DNA of 64,000 nt, taken from Leptothoe kymatousa TAU-MAC 1615. GTDB taxonomy: Bacteria; Cyanobacteriota; Cyanobacteriia; Phormidesmidales; Phormidesmidaceae. The position numbers and the translations under genes were made by a program. The notes under the pieces are model-generated. The model made no database searches. It saw only the letters and a list, made by a program, of their open reading frames with translations, and had not been told where the DNA came from. The stretch lies in the NCBI RefSeq assembly GCF_018739865.1, contig NZ_JADOER010000005.1:127815-191814 (forward strand), given 5' to 3'. Shown in pieces: positions 26,311 to 33,495 of this stretch. How positions within the stretch are numbered: position 1 is the stretch's first letter; every line of letters begins with the position of its first letter.

Positions 26311-26706
26311 ATCAAGCAGAGCCTAGGCACTAGAAAAAAACCGTCCCGCCATGGTCATCGGGCAAAGACTTGTATCGCTATGCTAAACGGGGACAACAGA
26401 TTAGGCTAACCCGCCTTGACTATTCGGCAACCCTGTCTCCTGGTTTTGTCTGAAACAGACAGATAGAGATCTATGGTTCATGGTTATCGCTGAGTATGCA
26501 AGAAAGCCTCGTTTTGCACAGCAATTCTCTTGCGATTAATCCAGACTTCGCAAACACAATAAACCAACAACAGAATCCAAACAAAACAACTATTCCTCAA
26601 CAGCCCAACCAAGACTAACCACGAGAATCTTAACCACCCCACCTCACAGTACGCAATAATCAAAACAGCAATAAAAAATCTACCCACCCACAGCCCTGCC
26701 CAATCA

Positions 26707-27600
26707 ATGACTCAACCAGCTACCCCCCAAACCCATTTCTGGACCTGGCAAGGCTTTTCCATCCGCTACCAAACCGCAGGTACCCAGGGCCCACCACTAC
26801 TCCTCATCCATGGCTTTGGGGCCCACAGCGACCACTGGCGCAAAAACCTACCCGAGCTCGGGCAAACCAACCGTGTCTACGCCATTGACCTCATCGGCTA
26901 TGGCCAGTCGGCTAAGCCTGCACCGGGGCACCCCATAGACTACACCTTCGAAACCTGGGGACAGCAGGTACTGGACTTTTGCCAGGAAATCATTGGTGAG
27001 CCTGTTTATCTGGTGGGTAACTCCATCGGCTGCATCGTTGCCATGCAAGCCGCCACCATGGCTCCAGCCCAGGTACTCGGTCTTATCGTTCTAGACTGCT
27101 CCCTCAGGCTACTGCACGATCGCAAGCGGTCCACCCTGCCCTGGTATCGCAGTGCCCCCACCCCACTTATTCAGGCCATCCTTAACTACAAGCCCATCGG
27201 CAAATTTTTCTTTGCCCGTTTGGCGAAGCCCCGCACACTCAAAAATATTTTGCGCCAGGCCTATGGTCGCAAAGCAGCGGTGAATGACGAACTGATTGAG
27301 CTGTTGTTAGCGCCTGCCCGCGATCCAGCAGCGGTGGATGTATTTGTAGCATTTATTAGTTATTCCCAAGGCCCGTTGCCTGAAGACTTGCTGCCCCAGC
27401 TCACTTGTCCAGTGTTAATGCTGTGGGGAGAAGACGACCCGTGGGAACCTATTGCCCTAGGTCGGGAACTCAGTACATATGAGAGCGTCGAACAATTTAT
27501 ACCACTCGAAGGAGTGGGCCATTGCCCCCAGGATGAAGCACCCGAATTGGTTAATCCATTGATTAGCGAATGGGTGCAGCGGAAGGCGGCAGTTGTTTAA
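26707..27600 (+). CDS. Alpha/beta hydrolase
   Basis: 297 residues of the alpha/beta hydrolase fold. The oxyanion segment HGFGAHSDHW, the nucleophile elbow GNSIGC (Ser near 104), the acid in LWGEDDPWEP and the catalytic His in GVGHCPQDEAP are all present. The layout matches cyanobacterial and chloroplast hydrolases of the pheophytinase-like group, but the substrate is not evident. No signal peptide. It is followed by a 3-kb gene-poor segment. Confidence 0.9.
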   Translation: MTQPATPQTHFWTWQGFSIRYQTAGTQGPPLLLIHGFGAHSDHWRKNLPELGQTNRVYAIDLIGYGQSAKPAPGHPIDYTFETWGQQVLDFCQEIIGEPVYLVGNSIGCIVAMQAATMAPAQVLGLIVLDCSLRLLHDRKRSTLPWYRSAPTPLIQAILNYKPIGKFFFARLAKPRTLKNILRQAYGRKAAVNDELIELLLAPARDPAAVDVFVAFISYSQGPLPEDLLPQLTCPVLMLWGEDDPWEPIALGRELSTYESVEQFIPLEGVGHCPQDEAPELVNPLISEWVQRKAAVV

Positions 27601-27778
27601 TCCCATTGGATACAACAGCTAACCGCTTTCCACCTTGCAACGAGCAGATGTTGACACCAACATCTCTCCGCTTTCAACGTCCATCGCAAAAAGGGTGTAA
27701 TTTCTTTGTAGCAGGTTGATCTGTTGCATTAAGTATTTGCCGCTTTGGCCAAGTAGTGAATTCTTACGAGAAATAACA

Positions 27779-27907
27779 GCCAAAAAAGTACCCTGGAAGC
27801 TTATGCAACGCAGGGTAGGGGCAACAGTTAAACGCTTGTGCTGTCAATACAATGACTTAGGCCAAATTCTAAAATAGGTCATTTGTGCCGATTCCTAGAG
27901 TGTCCAT
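27779..27907 (+). ncRNA. Structured repeat, copy 1 (candidate ncRNA)
   Basis: It begins GCCAAAAAAGTACCCTG; the TACCCTG arm pairs with CAGGGTA around a loop that contains GC-(TTAT)-GC instead of the ACC/GGT stem of other copies. The conserved GGGGCAACAGTTAAACGCTT follows, then a divergent middle, and the tail TGCCGATTCCTAGAGTGTCC. It is the most divergent copy and the only one followed closely by an intrinsic terminator (27944-27966), giving a possible transcript of about 190 nt. Confidence 0.5.
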
Positions 27908-27943
27908 CGTTCCACTTGAGCCTATATTTCAGTCGTAAAGCCG

Positions 27944-27966
27944 AACAGCTTTATGGCTGTTTTTAT
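27944..27966 (+). terminator. Intrinsic terminator after repeat copy 1
   Basis: AACAGC and GCTGTT form a 6-bp stem around TTTATG, followed by TTTATTATTT. It lies 37 nt beyond the conserved repeat. Confidence 0.6.
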
Positions 27967-28260
27967 TATTTAGGTCGGTTGCCCCAATTAGCTATCAGAT
28001 ATTGAGTTCATCCACTTAGAAGCCATCTATGGCAAAGCACGCAGCCTTGCACAGGATAGGTTGTAGCGTACAGAAAGATCTGCTACATACGTTTGCTAGA
28101 GTGCTTTTACGTTGGTCGGGCACGAGCGTGTATGTTCGACAGTAGGGGACAGCCCACCAATAAACATTCAGGGAACAGCATGGGGAGATTGCACCTACTC
28201 CCCATCCCCAGGGATGCCAGGGGTTAGGCCCAAAACAAACATAATGCCTCACTTTTCCCT

Positions 28261-28389
28261 GCCCAAAAAAGTACCCTGTGACCAAATGGTCCAACAGGGT
28301 AGGGGCAACAGTTAAACGCTTGTGCTGTTATTAGAATCGCTTAAATATCGGGGCATGCGATTTGTCCTATGCCGGTTTTTAGAACGTCC
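28261..28389 (+). ncRNA. Structured repeat, copy 2 (candidate ncRNA)
   Basis: It has the TACCCTG / CAGGGTA outer stem, and inside it GACC-(AAAT)-GGTC gives a perfect 4-bp inner stem. The 3' half has GGCAT / ATGCC pairing across the conserved TTTGTCCTATGCCG block. A block of 47 nt from ACAGGGTAGGGG to AGAATCGC is identical to copy 3. Confidence 0.5.
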
Positions 28390-28521
28390 TGACTTTATTA
28401 ACATCAACGAACAAAATGTAAGCCAGGATACTTAACTGATTCAAAAGACTCTTTTGTAATCGCCGCAACATCTTCAACGGTCTACGGTACAGATGTTGCA
28501 ATGGGCATCCAATTAAAAATT

Positions 28522-28652
28522 GCCAAAAAAGTACCCTGCGACCGAATGGTGCGACAGGGTAGGGGCAACAGTTAAACGCTTGTGCTGTTATTAGAATCGC
28601 GCAATCCCATTGCCTAAGCTATTTGTCCTATGCCGATTTCTAGAGTGTCCAT
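28522..28652 (+). ncRNA. Structured repeat, copy 3 (candidate ncRNA)
   Basis: The outer stem is as in the other copies; the inner loop is GACCGAATGGTG (ACC/GGT stem). The conserved core and the tail TGCCGATTTCTAGAGTGTCC are present. The IS630 element is inserted about 225 nt downstream. Confidence 0.5.
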
Positions 28653-28961
28653 AATCCACATAGGGCCTTGCTTTCAGACATGTGAGCCAAGACACTTGAT
28701 GTTGTGATCTAGGTCACTTTCTAGATGGCCAACAACAAATCGATATTGCCGTTTCAAAGGCTGCATCCATTTGTGAGATCTCCTAGCCCCAGATAGTTGG
28801 CCAAGGCTTGGGCGATTAAGTAATTCTAATTTAGCCAGACTCACTCCGAGGGAGGCGCTGCACGCACGACACTGCTAAGTGCCTTGGAAATTAAATTTAT
28901 TGCCATATTGCAGATGGGTTCGATAGGCTGAATTAACGTCCCTCCTTCTCTCAATAGGCCA

Positions 28962-29384
28962 ATGAACAAGCGTCATCTTGAGTTAACCGCTACTGACCGC
29001 AGGGAGCTAGAAGCCCTTTTGAGCAAAGGTCAACTGAGCGCACGGCAATTCAAACGAGCGACTGGTCTGCTGGAATTGGACCGTGGCAAGACCATTCAAT
29101 CCGTCTGCGAAACCTTGGGGATTAACCGGGTCACGGTCAGAAAGTGGCGTGACCGCTATCAACAGGAGGGACTCGCCATGCTGACGGATAAGCCTCGTCC
29201 CGGTCGTCCCATTGAAATCGATGGCGGCCAACGAGCAAAGGTCACTGCCCTAGCCTGCAGTGATGCTCCAACGGGGCATGCGCGCTGGACGTTACGGCTG
29301 TTAGCAAACAGAGCCGTTGACTTGAACTACTGTAAGCATCTTTCCCACACTCAGGTGCGTGAGATTCTTAAAAAAATGCCTTAA
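28962..29384 (+). CDS. IS630 transposase, N-terminal part (helix-turn-helix)
   Basis: 140 residues: a DNA-binding winged helix-turn-helix region (TIQSVCETLGINRVTVRKWR) and the linker PRPGRPIEI, up to REILKKMP and a stop at 29382. The run CTTAAAAAAATG at 29367-29378 is a probable slippage site: after a -1 shift the reading continues as NALKPHLKKTWCI and runs directly into the next ORF, restoring a full-length transposase of about 370 residues. Programmed -1 frameshifting is known in IS630 elements. Confidence 0.88.
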   Translation: MNKRHLELTATDRRELEALLSKGQLSARQFKRATGLLELDRGKTIQSVCETLGINRVTVRKWRDRYQQEGLAMLTDKPRPGRPIEIDGGQRAKVTALACSDAPTGHARWTLRLLANRAVDLNYCKHLSHTQVREILKKMP

Positions 29385-29443
29385 AACCTCATCTCAAAAA
29401 GACGTGGTGTATTGGGGCGCTCACCAGTGTCTTTATTGCCAAA

Positions 29444-30079
29444 ATGGAACATCTATTAGCGCTATATGCTCGCCCCTATACTCCACGCTATCCAGTGGTG
29501 TGTTTTGATGAACGCCCGTGCTTTTTGATTGGTGAGGTCATGAAGCCATTCCCCATCAAAGCTGGGCAGGCTAAAAAAGAGCATTATGCCTATGCAAAAA
29601 ATGGCTCTTGTTCATTACTTGCGGCGATTGAGCCGCTGACTGGTGAGCGGTTGGCTCAGGTGCATACGCGACGAACCAAACGAGAATACACCCTGTTTTT
29701 TCAAGCCTTAGCTGCTCGCTATCCCAATGCTGCCAAAATCCAGGTGGTGCAGGATAATCTCAACACCCATAATGCCAGTTCTTTCTATGAATACCTGACC
29801 CCTGAGGAGGCCTTTGCTTTAGCCCAACGGTTTGAGTTTCACTACACCCCAAAGTCAGCCAGTTGGCTCAATATGATTGAAATCGAGTTTTCTGCACTGG
29901 CTAGAGGCTGTTTGCATCAGCGCATTCCCACACAAGACCAATTAGAGCAAGAGGTGCTCGCCTTGGTGCAAGAACGGCATGACCAGCGTATCCGCATCAA
30001 TTGGCAATTTTCGCTGGAGGCTGCACGCGATAAATTTCAGAAGCATTATCTCAAAATTCGAGAAGATAAGACTCTCTAA
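29444..30079 (+). CDS. IS630 transposase, DDE catalytic part
   Basis: 211 residues as an isolated ORF, but the same frame is open back to the slippery A run near 29375, so this is the C-terminal part of a frameshift product. Catalytic residues: Asp in VVCFDERP, Asp in VVQDNLNTHN, and Glu in SWLNMIEIEFSAL (DDE). Nothing in the catalytic part looks damaged, so the element may still be active. Confidence 0.88.
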   Translation: MEHLLALYARPYTPRYPVVCFDERPCFLIGEVMKPFPIKAGQAKKEHYAYAKNGSCSLLAAIEPLTGERLAQVHTRRTKREYTLFFQALAARYPNAAKIQVVQDNLNTHNASSFYEYLTPEEAFALAQRFEFHYTPKSASWLNMIEIEFSALARGCLHQRIPTQDQLEQEVLALVQERHDQRIRINWQFSLEAARDKFQKHYLKIREDKTL

Positions 30080-30161
30080 AATGGCAGAAAACTTATTTTC
30101 CAAAGTACTAAGGGGAATGCACATAAATAAAATCCCCATCACAGAATATGCCGTAGGACCT

Positions 30162-30259
30162 CCTCCCCTTAAGAAGGGGAGGTGCCGTAGGCGGAGGGGT
30201 CTGGACCGATAGCGCTAACTGTCGATAACCCCCTGTAAGTCCCCCTTCGTAAGGGGGAC
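30162..30259. repeat. Pair of G/C-rich palindromes
   Basis: CCTCCCCTT-(AAG)-AAGGGGAGG at 30162-30182 and GTCCCCCTT-(CGT)-AAGGGGGAC at 30239-30259 are two perfect 9-bp stems separated by 56 nt. This type of paired hairpin is a common dispersed repeat in cyanobacterial intergenic DNA. Confidence 0.6.
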
Positions 30260-30497
30260 AGCACACCTCAAACATGTCTCAAAGAGGTAGATTATTTTCA
30301 TGCAGACGCCTAAGTTCTTGATGCCTAGTGCAGCGTCAACGCTAAAAGTTGGAATTGAGTCGGTGAATCGTGATGAGGTGCAGCCACGTTGTAAGCGATT
30401 CTCATCGCTCCCAAATCTGAGTCTTGACCGCTCACCAGCTTGAAAAGCTGTGTATTGATTTCTCTTGCCTAAGACGAGTCTATGAAGACTGTAAAAT

Positions 30498-30629
30498 GCC
30501 CAAAAAAGTACCCTGCGACCGAATGGTGCAACAGGGTAGGGGCAACAGTTAAACGCTTGTGCTTGTTATTAGAATCGCTTAACCATGGCCTAGATGTAGG
30601 GTGTTCTATGCCGATTTCTAAAACGTCTA
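30498..30629 (+). ncRNA. Structured repeat, copy 4 (candidate ncRNA)
   Basis: It matches copy 3 closely in the first 80 nt, with one inserted T (GTGCTTGTTATT). In the variable middle, GGC-C-TAGA pairs with TCTA-T-GCC, a different sequence but the same stem position as in copy 2. The tail is TGCCGATTTCTAAAACGTC. A TAAAAT box directly precedes it at 30492-30497. Confidence 0.5.
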
Positions 30630-30694
30630 CATTTCAGGACGACACAACAGAGTGGCCGCAACCACAGGCCCCATAGTCATGACCATCGGGGCAT

Positions 30695-31126
30695 TCAGTG
30701 CAAACTATAAATCGGTAGCTCCGTCGCTAGCCGGCTTAGCCCTAAACCAATGACAGAAATGAACAGCAGCGTCACAAAGGACAAACTGTTGCCAATATTG
30801 CGAATTAACAGCTCCACCCGCAGTAATAGAGCTGCGGCCAACATCACCAGAAAATAGATAAAAATCTGAATCCAGGACACAATCACGACCGCTAAGGAAG
30901 CCATGACTAGAGCCATGACGGTATAGCCCACGTCGGACTGAAACCCCAGTAAGAAAAAGTTGCGCAGAGGTTTCCACATCACCGTCAGCAAAGCAGATTC
31001 GATGGCAGCGTGGCCCAGGGCTAACCACCACACTAGGTCAGAGCTATGGCGGGAGTGCAAAAACGCACCAAACCCCATATAGGCCAACACAAGCAACAGG
31101 GACGATAGCCAGGGCAGTTTTTTCAT
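30695..31126 (-). CDS. Membrane protein of unknown function
   Basis: 143 residues from ATG 31126 (MKKLPWLSS); a longer frame to 31198 would overlap the ferredoxin gene and adds non-membrane residues. Four hydrophobic segments are visible at about 6-22, 35-50, 60-95 (double) and 115-135. It starts 8 nt after the NIL-ferredoxin stop, so they are co-transcribed. No family is recognised; a role linked to the ferredoxin is inference. Confidence 0.75.
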   Translation of the reverse strand: MKKLPWLSSLLLVLAYMGFGAFLHSRHSSDLVWWLALGHAAIESALLTVMWKPLRNFFLLGFQSDVGYTVMALVMASLAVVIVSWIQIFIYFLVMLAAALLLRVELLIRNIGNSLSFVTLLFISVIGLGLSRLATELPIYSLH

Positions 31127-31134
31127 GATTGCCC

Positions 31135-31539
31135 TCACAGATTGGTGGAAATTGCTTGCACTGGGCAGGTGGGAATACATTGCTCGCACACAATGCACTG
31201 GGCCCGATTAAAGACGAGTTTGAAACTGTCTGGATCTAGTCTGAGGGCTCCTGTGGGGCAAACCCCTGTACATAAGCCGCAGTGCACACAGAGGTCTTCA
31301 TCAATTAGAATTTCGCGGCTCGATAGGGATACGCCAATGCCCTGGTTGCGCATCCATTCGATGGCTTCATCGAGCTGGTCGATATCGCCCGATAGTTCGA
31401 TAACTCCTTTGCCCACCTGGTTGGGGGCAACCTGGGCCCGAATAATATTGGCAGCCACATTGAAGTCCTTTGCCAGCCGATAGGTGATGGGCATATTCAC
31501 CGTCTGTTTTGGAAATGTGAGGGTGACGCGCTTTTTCAT
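31135..31539 (-). CDS. NIL-domain 4Fe-4S ferredoxin
   Basis: 134 residues. The N-terminal 75 form a NIL domain (RVTLTFP...KDFNVAANIIRAQV), a ligand-binding fold also found in methionine transporters. The C-terminus carries two 4Fe-4S motifs: CVHCGLCTGVCP and CIVCEQCIPTCP. This fusion is conserved in cyanobacteria and has been linked to methionine/sulfur metabolism and stress; its precise partner is not visible here. It is first in a two-gene operon with a membrane protein. Confidence 0.92.
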   Translation of the reverse strand: MKKRVTLTFPKQTVNMPITYRLAKDFNVAANIIRAQVAPNQVGKGVIELSGDIDQLDEAIEWMRNQGIGVSLSSREILIDEDLCVHCGLCTGVCPTGALRLDPDSFKLVFNRAQCIVCEQCIPTCPVQAISTNL

Positions 31540-31594
31540 TCCGCTAGACTAATAGGAAAGGCTGTAAGGACGCCCATGGGCGCTTTTTTATTCT

Positions 31595-32167
31595 ATGTCG
31601 GTTAACTCCCCTGAATCTGGTGGTATGGCACAACAAGTGCGAAATTTTGTGGTTGTCTTGGTGGCGGTGCTGCTGAGTGTGGCGGTTGTGTTGGGGCTGC
31701 AAACCCGCACCCCATCGGCATCTTTGTCGGATATGGCGGAAGCTGCGGTACCGTTTGATCAGGCGATCGCAAATGGAAAACCCACTTTAGTAGAGTTTTA
31801 TGCCAACTGGTGCACTAGCTGCCAGGCCATGGCTGGGGACCTGGAACAGCTGAAAGGTGACTATCAGCAGGACGTAAACTTCGTCATGCTGAACGTGGAC
31901 AATTCTAAGTGGCTACCAGAAATGCTGCACTATCGAGTAGATGGGATTCCCCACTTTGTGTTTCTCGATAACCAAGGCAATGATGCCGGTGCAGCCATTG
32001 GTGAAATTCCCCGAGCCGTCCTGGCCAGTAACCTGACCTCCCTGATGGCAGGGGAAAAGCTGCCCTATGCCCAAGCGGAAGGCCAAGCATCGGAAGTGGA
32101 GTCAGCCTTAGATATGTCGGGGTCAGCGGATGATCCACGTAGCCATGGGGCCCAGGTAGTGCAGTAA
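31595..32167 (+). CDS. txlA: Membrane-anchored thioredoxin (TxlA/HCF164-like)
   Basis: 190 residues. A helix at about 13-33 (FVVVLVAVLLSVAVVLGL) anchors the protein; the thioredoxin domain follows, with the redox motif WCTSC at about 70-74, VMLNVDN and the cis-Pro loop GIPHFVF. It resembles TxlA/HCF164, which passes reducing power into the thylakoid lumen for cytochrome b6f assembly. The C-terminal 40 residues are acidic and disordered. It is divergent from the ferredoxin operon and ends in a strong terminator. Confidence 0.9.
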   Translation: MSVNSPESGGMAQQVRNFVVVLVAVLLSVAVVLGLQTRTPSASLSDMAEAAVPFDQAIANGKPTLVEFYANWCTSCQAMAGDLEQLKGDYQQDVNFVMLNVDNSKWLPEMLHYRVDGIPHFVFLDNQGNDAGAAIGEIPRAVLASNLTSLMAGEKLPYAQAEGQASEVESALDMSGSADDPRSHGAQVVQ

Positions 32168-32183
32168 TCGGTATATGTGGCAT

Positions 32184-32223
32184 AAAAAATCCCCCGAAGA
32201 GTTCAGACCACGGGGGATTTTTT
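32184..32223. terminator. Intrinsic terminator, bidirectional type
   Basis: AAAAAATCCCCCG and CGGGGGATTTTTT form a perfect 13-bp stem with a 14-nt loop. A run of A precedes and a run of T follows, so it can terminate both txlA and the convergent epimerase gene. Confidence 0.92.
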
Positions 32224-32243
32224 GTATTTTCTAGGGGCCAGGG

Positions 32244-33167
32244 TTATTCCACCACAATCTCTCGCAGAGCGGGTTCTACCTTGGGATAGGCATAGGAAAA
32301 TCCGGTGGACTGGGTGCGCTCGGGCAATACCTTCTGCCCTTCAAGCACCACAATGGCTCCGTCTCCTAGCAAGGTTTCGATAACGAAGTCGGGCACCGGC
32401 AGCCAAGACGGACGATTCATGACTTTGCCCAGGGCATCGCACAGCTCAGACATGCGCACCGGGTTAGGGGCCGTGCCATTGTAGGTGCCATCCATGGTGC
32501 CGTCCGTCAGCCCTTTGATAAATAGGCTCACCAGGTCATCGCGATGTACCCAGGAAAACCATTGTTTGCCGCTACCGATGGGGCCGCCGGCATAGAGCCT
32601 AAAGGGTGTGAGCATTTTTGAGATCGCACCCCCCATGCCTAGCACAATGCCAATGCGAATGGTTACCAAACGAGTGCCATAGCTAGTCACCTTATCTGCC
32701 GCCGCTTCCCAGCCTTGGCATACCTCGGCTAAAAAATCTTGTTTGATCGGCTCACTGGTTTCATAAAATTCTGCCGTGTCGCTGGTGCCGTAGAAACCAA
32801 TGGCTGAAGCACTCACCAGCACCTTCGGCTTCACCTCAGCCTTGCCAATGGCTTCCACCAATTTCTCCGTACCCACCACGCGGCTGTTCATAATTTCCTG
32901 CTTCCGTTCAGGGGTCCAGCGCTCCGCAATGGGCTCCCCGGCTAGGTTAATCACCCCATCACAGCCAGACACTTCCCCCTGCCAATCGCCAGATTCCTGG
33001 GGACTGTAGCCAACTACTTCCACATTTTGGAATGCAGAGGGTGGAAACACTTTTCTGGCCCGCTCCGGGTTCCGGGCCAACACCTTAATCTGGTGACCCT
33101 GCTCATGAAGTCGCTGCACCAGGCGCGATCCCACAAATCCCGTTGCCCCAGTTACTGCCACTTTCAT
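32244..33167 (-). CDS. TIGR01777-type NAD(P)-binding epimerase
   Basis: 307 residues. VTGATGFVGSRLVQRL is the NAD(P)-binding glycine motif; NLAGEPIAERW, SASAIGFYGTS and the C-terminal DUF1731-like part (SWLPVPDFVIETLLGDGAIV) identify the TIGR01777 family. The Tyr of the SDR active site is present (GFYG). Its plant and cyanobacterial relatives are sometimes labelled cell-division inhibitor SulA homologues, a label with limited support. The substrate is unknown. Confidence 0.9.
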   Translation of the reverse strand: MKVAVTGATGFVGSRLVQRLHEQGHQIKVLARNPERARKVFPPSAFQNVEVVGYSPQESGDWQGEVSGCDGVINLAGEPIAERWTPERKQEIMNSRVVGTEKLVEAIGKAEVKPKVLVSASAIGFYGTSDTAEFYETSEPIKQDFLAEVCQGWEAAADKVTSYGTRLVTIRIGIVLGMGGAISKMLTPFRLYAGGPIGSGKQWFSWVHRDDLVSLFIKGLTDGTMDGTYNGTAPNPVRMSELCDALGKVMNRPSWLPVPDFVIETLLGDGAIVVLEGQKVLPERTQSTGFSYAYPKVEPALREIVVE

Positions 33168-33495
33168 CGTTTATTACTCCCTGGATCGGCTACACAGCTA
33201 TTTTTTCTTTAATGGTAGCAGTAGAGCCGCAAACTTCGCACCAAACTCTTATGAATCAAGGTTTTCAGTGGTTTTTCGCCGACTTCCTAAGGGTAGATCC
33301 CAACGCTACGAATCCTGGCACGAGTACGTTCCAAGCTGGCCCAGCATTTCCATTATTGTGCCCCCTGACAAATCCCCAGAAAATGCATGAATCTTGGTGG
33401 ATTGTGACGGGCACTCTACGTTAAATAAGTGTAGAACTGGCCCGGTAGCGACGCGCAACGCCAGAACTCCTAAATCGCTGAGTATTTGCCATCAG

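Larger units (their letters stand above)
25761..26706. other. Intergenic region with palindromic repeats
   Basis: No convincing gene. A 67-residue hydrophobic minus-strand ORF (26484-26687) has no ribosome site and low-complexity composition. The region holds two repeat elements (about 25910-25980 and 26225-26310), a 7-bp inverted repeat AGTACCC / GGGTACT at 26163-26180, and AT-rich DNA that should include the haloperoxidase promoter. Confidence 0.45.
27601..28875. other. Gene-poor region carrying three copies of a structured repeat
   Basis: No protein gene is credible on either strand. An AGATGTTG / CAACATCT inverted repeat lies at 27646-27665, and the same two words recur in inverted order at 28466-28498. 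Three copies of a repeated element of about 130 nt and one intrinsic terminator are annotated separately. Confidence 0.6.
28876..30110 (+). mobile_element. IS630-family insertion sequence
   Basis: The element contains two transposase ORFs in -1 register. Imperfect terminal inverted repeats are visible: GTGCCTTGGAAATT near 28879-28892 and the complement of GTACTTTGGAAAAT near 30095-30108, both followed inward by an AT stretch and TGCCAT. A TA dinucleotide flanks each end (28876-28877 and 30109-30110), as expected for IS630 target duplication; the exact left boundary is uncertain by about 1 nt. It splits the field of structured repeats between copies 3 and 4. Confidence 0.8.
30111..30694. other. 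Gene-poor region with hairpin repeats and repeat copy 4
   Basis: No gene is supported. Two perfect hairpins lie at 30162-30182 and 30239-30259, and structured repeat copy 4 at 30498-30629. Together with 27601-28875 it was one continuous non-coding field before the IS630 insertion. Confidence 0.55.

Noticed and set aside
26484..26687. 67-residue hydrophobic minus-strand ORF
   Set aside because: No ribosome site, no conserved motif, and an A/T/C-biased composition; it looks like chance hydrophobicity in non-coding DNA.
27601..30694. Repeat field considered as a CRISPR array
   Set aside because: The repeated unit is about 130 nt, spacing is irregular (260 to 480 bp and more) and no cas gene is nearby.
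27601..30694. Repeat copies considered as MITEs
   Set aside because: The conserved units have no terminal inverted repeats and no visible target duplications; structure lies inside the unit.
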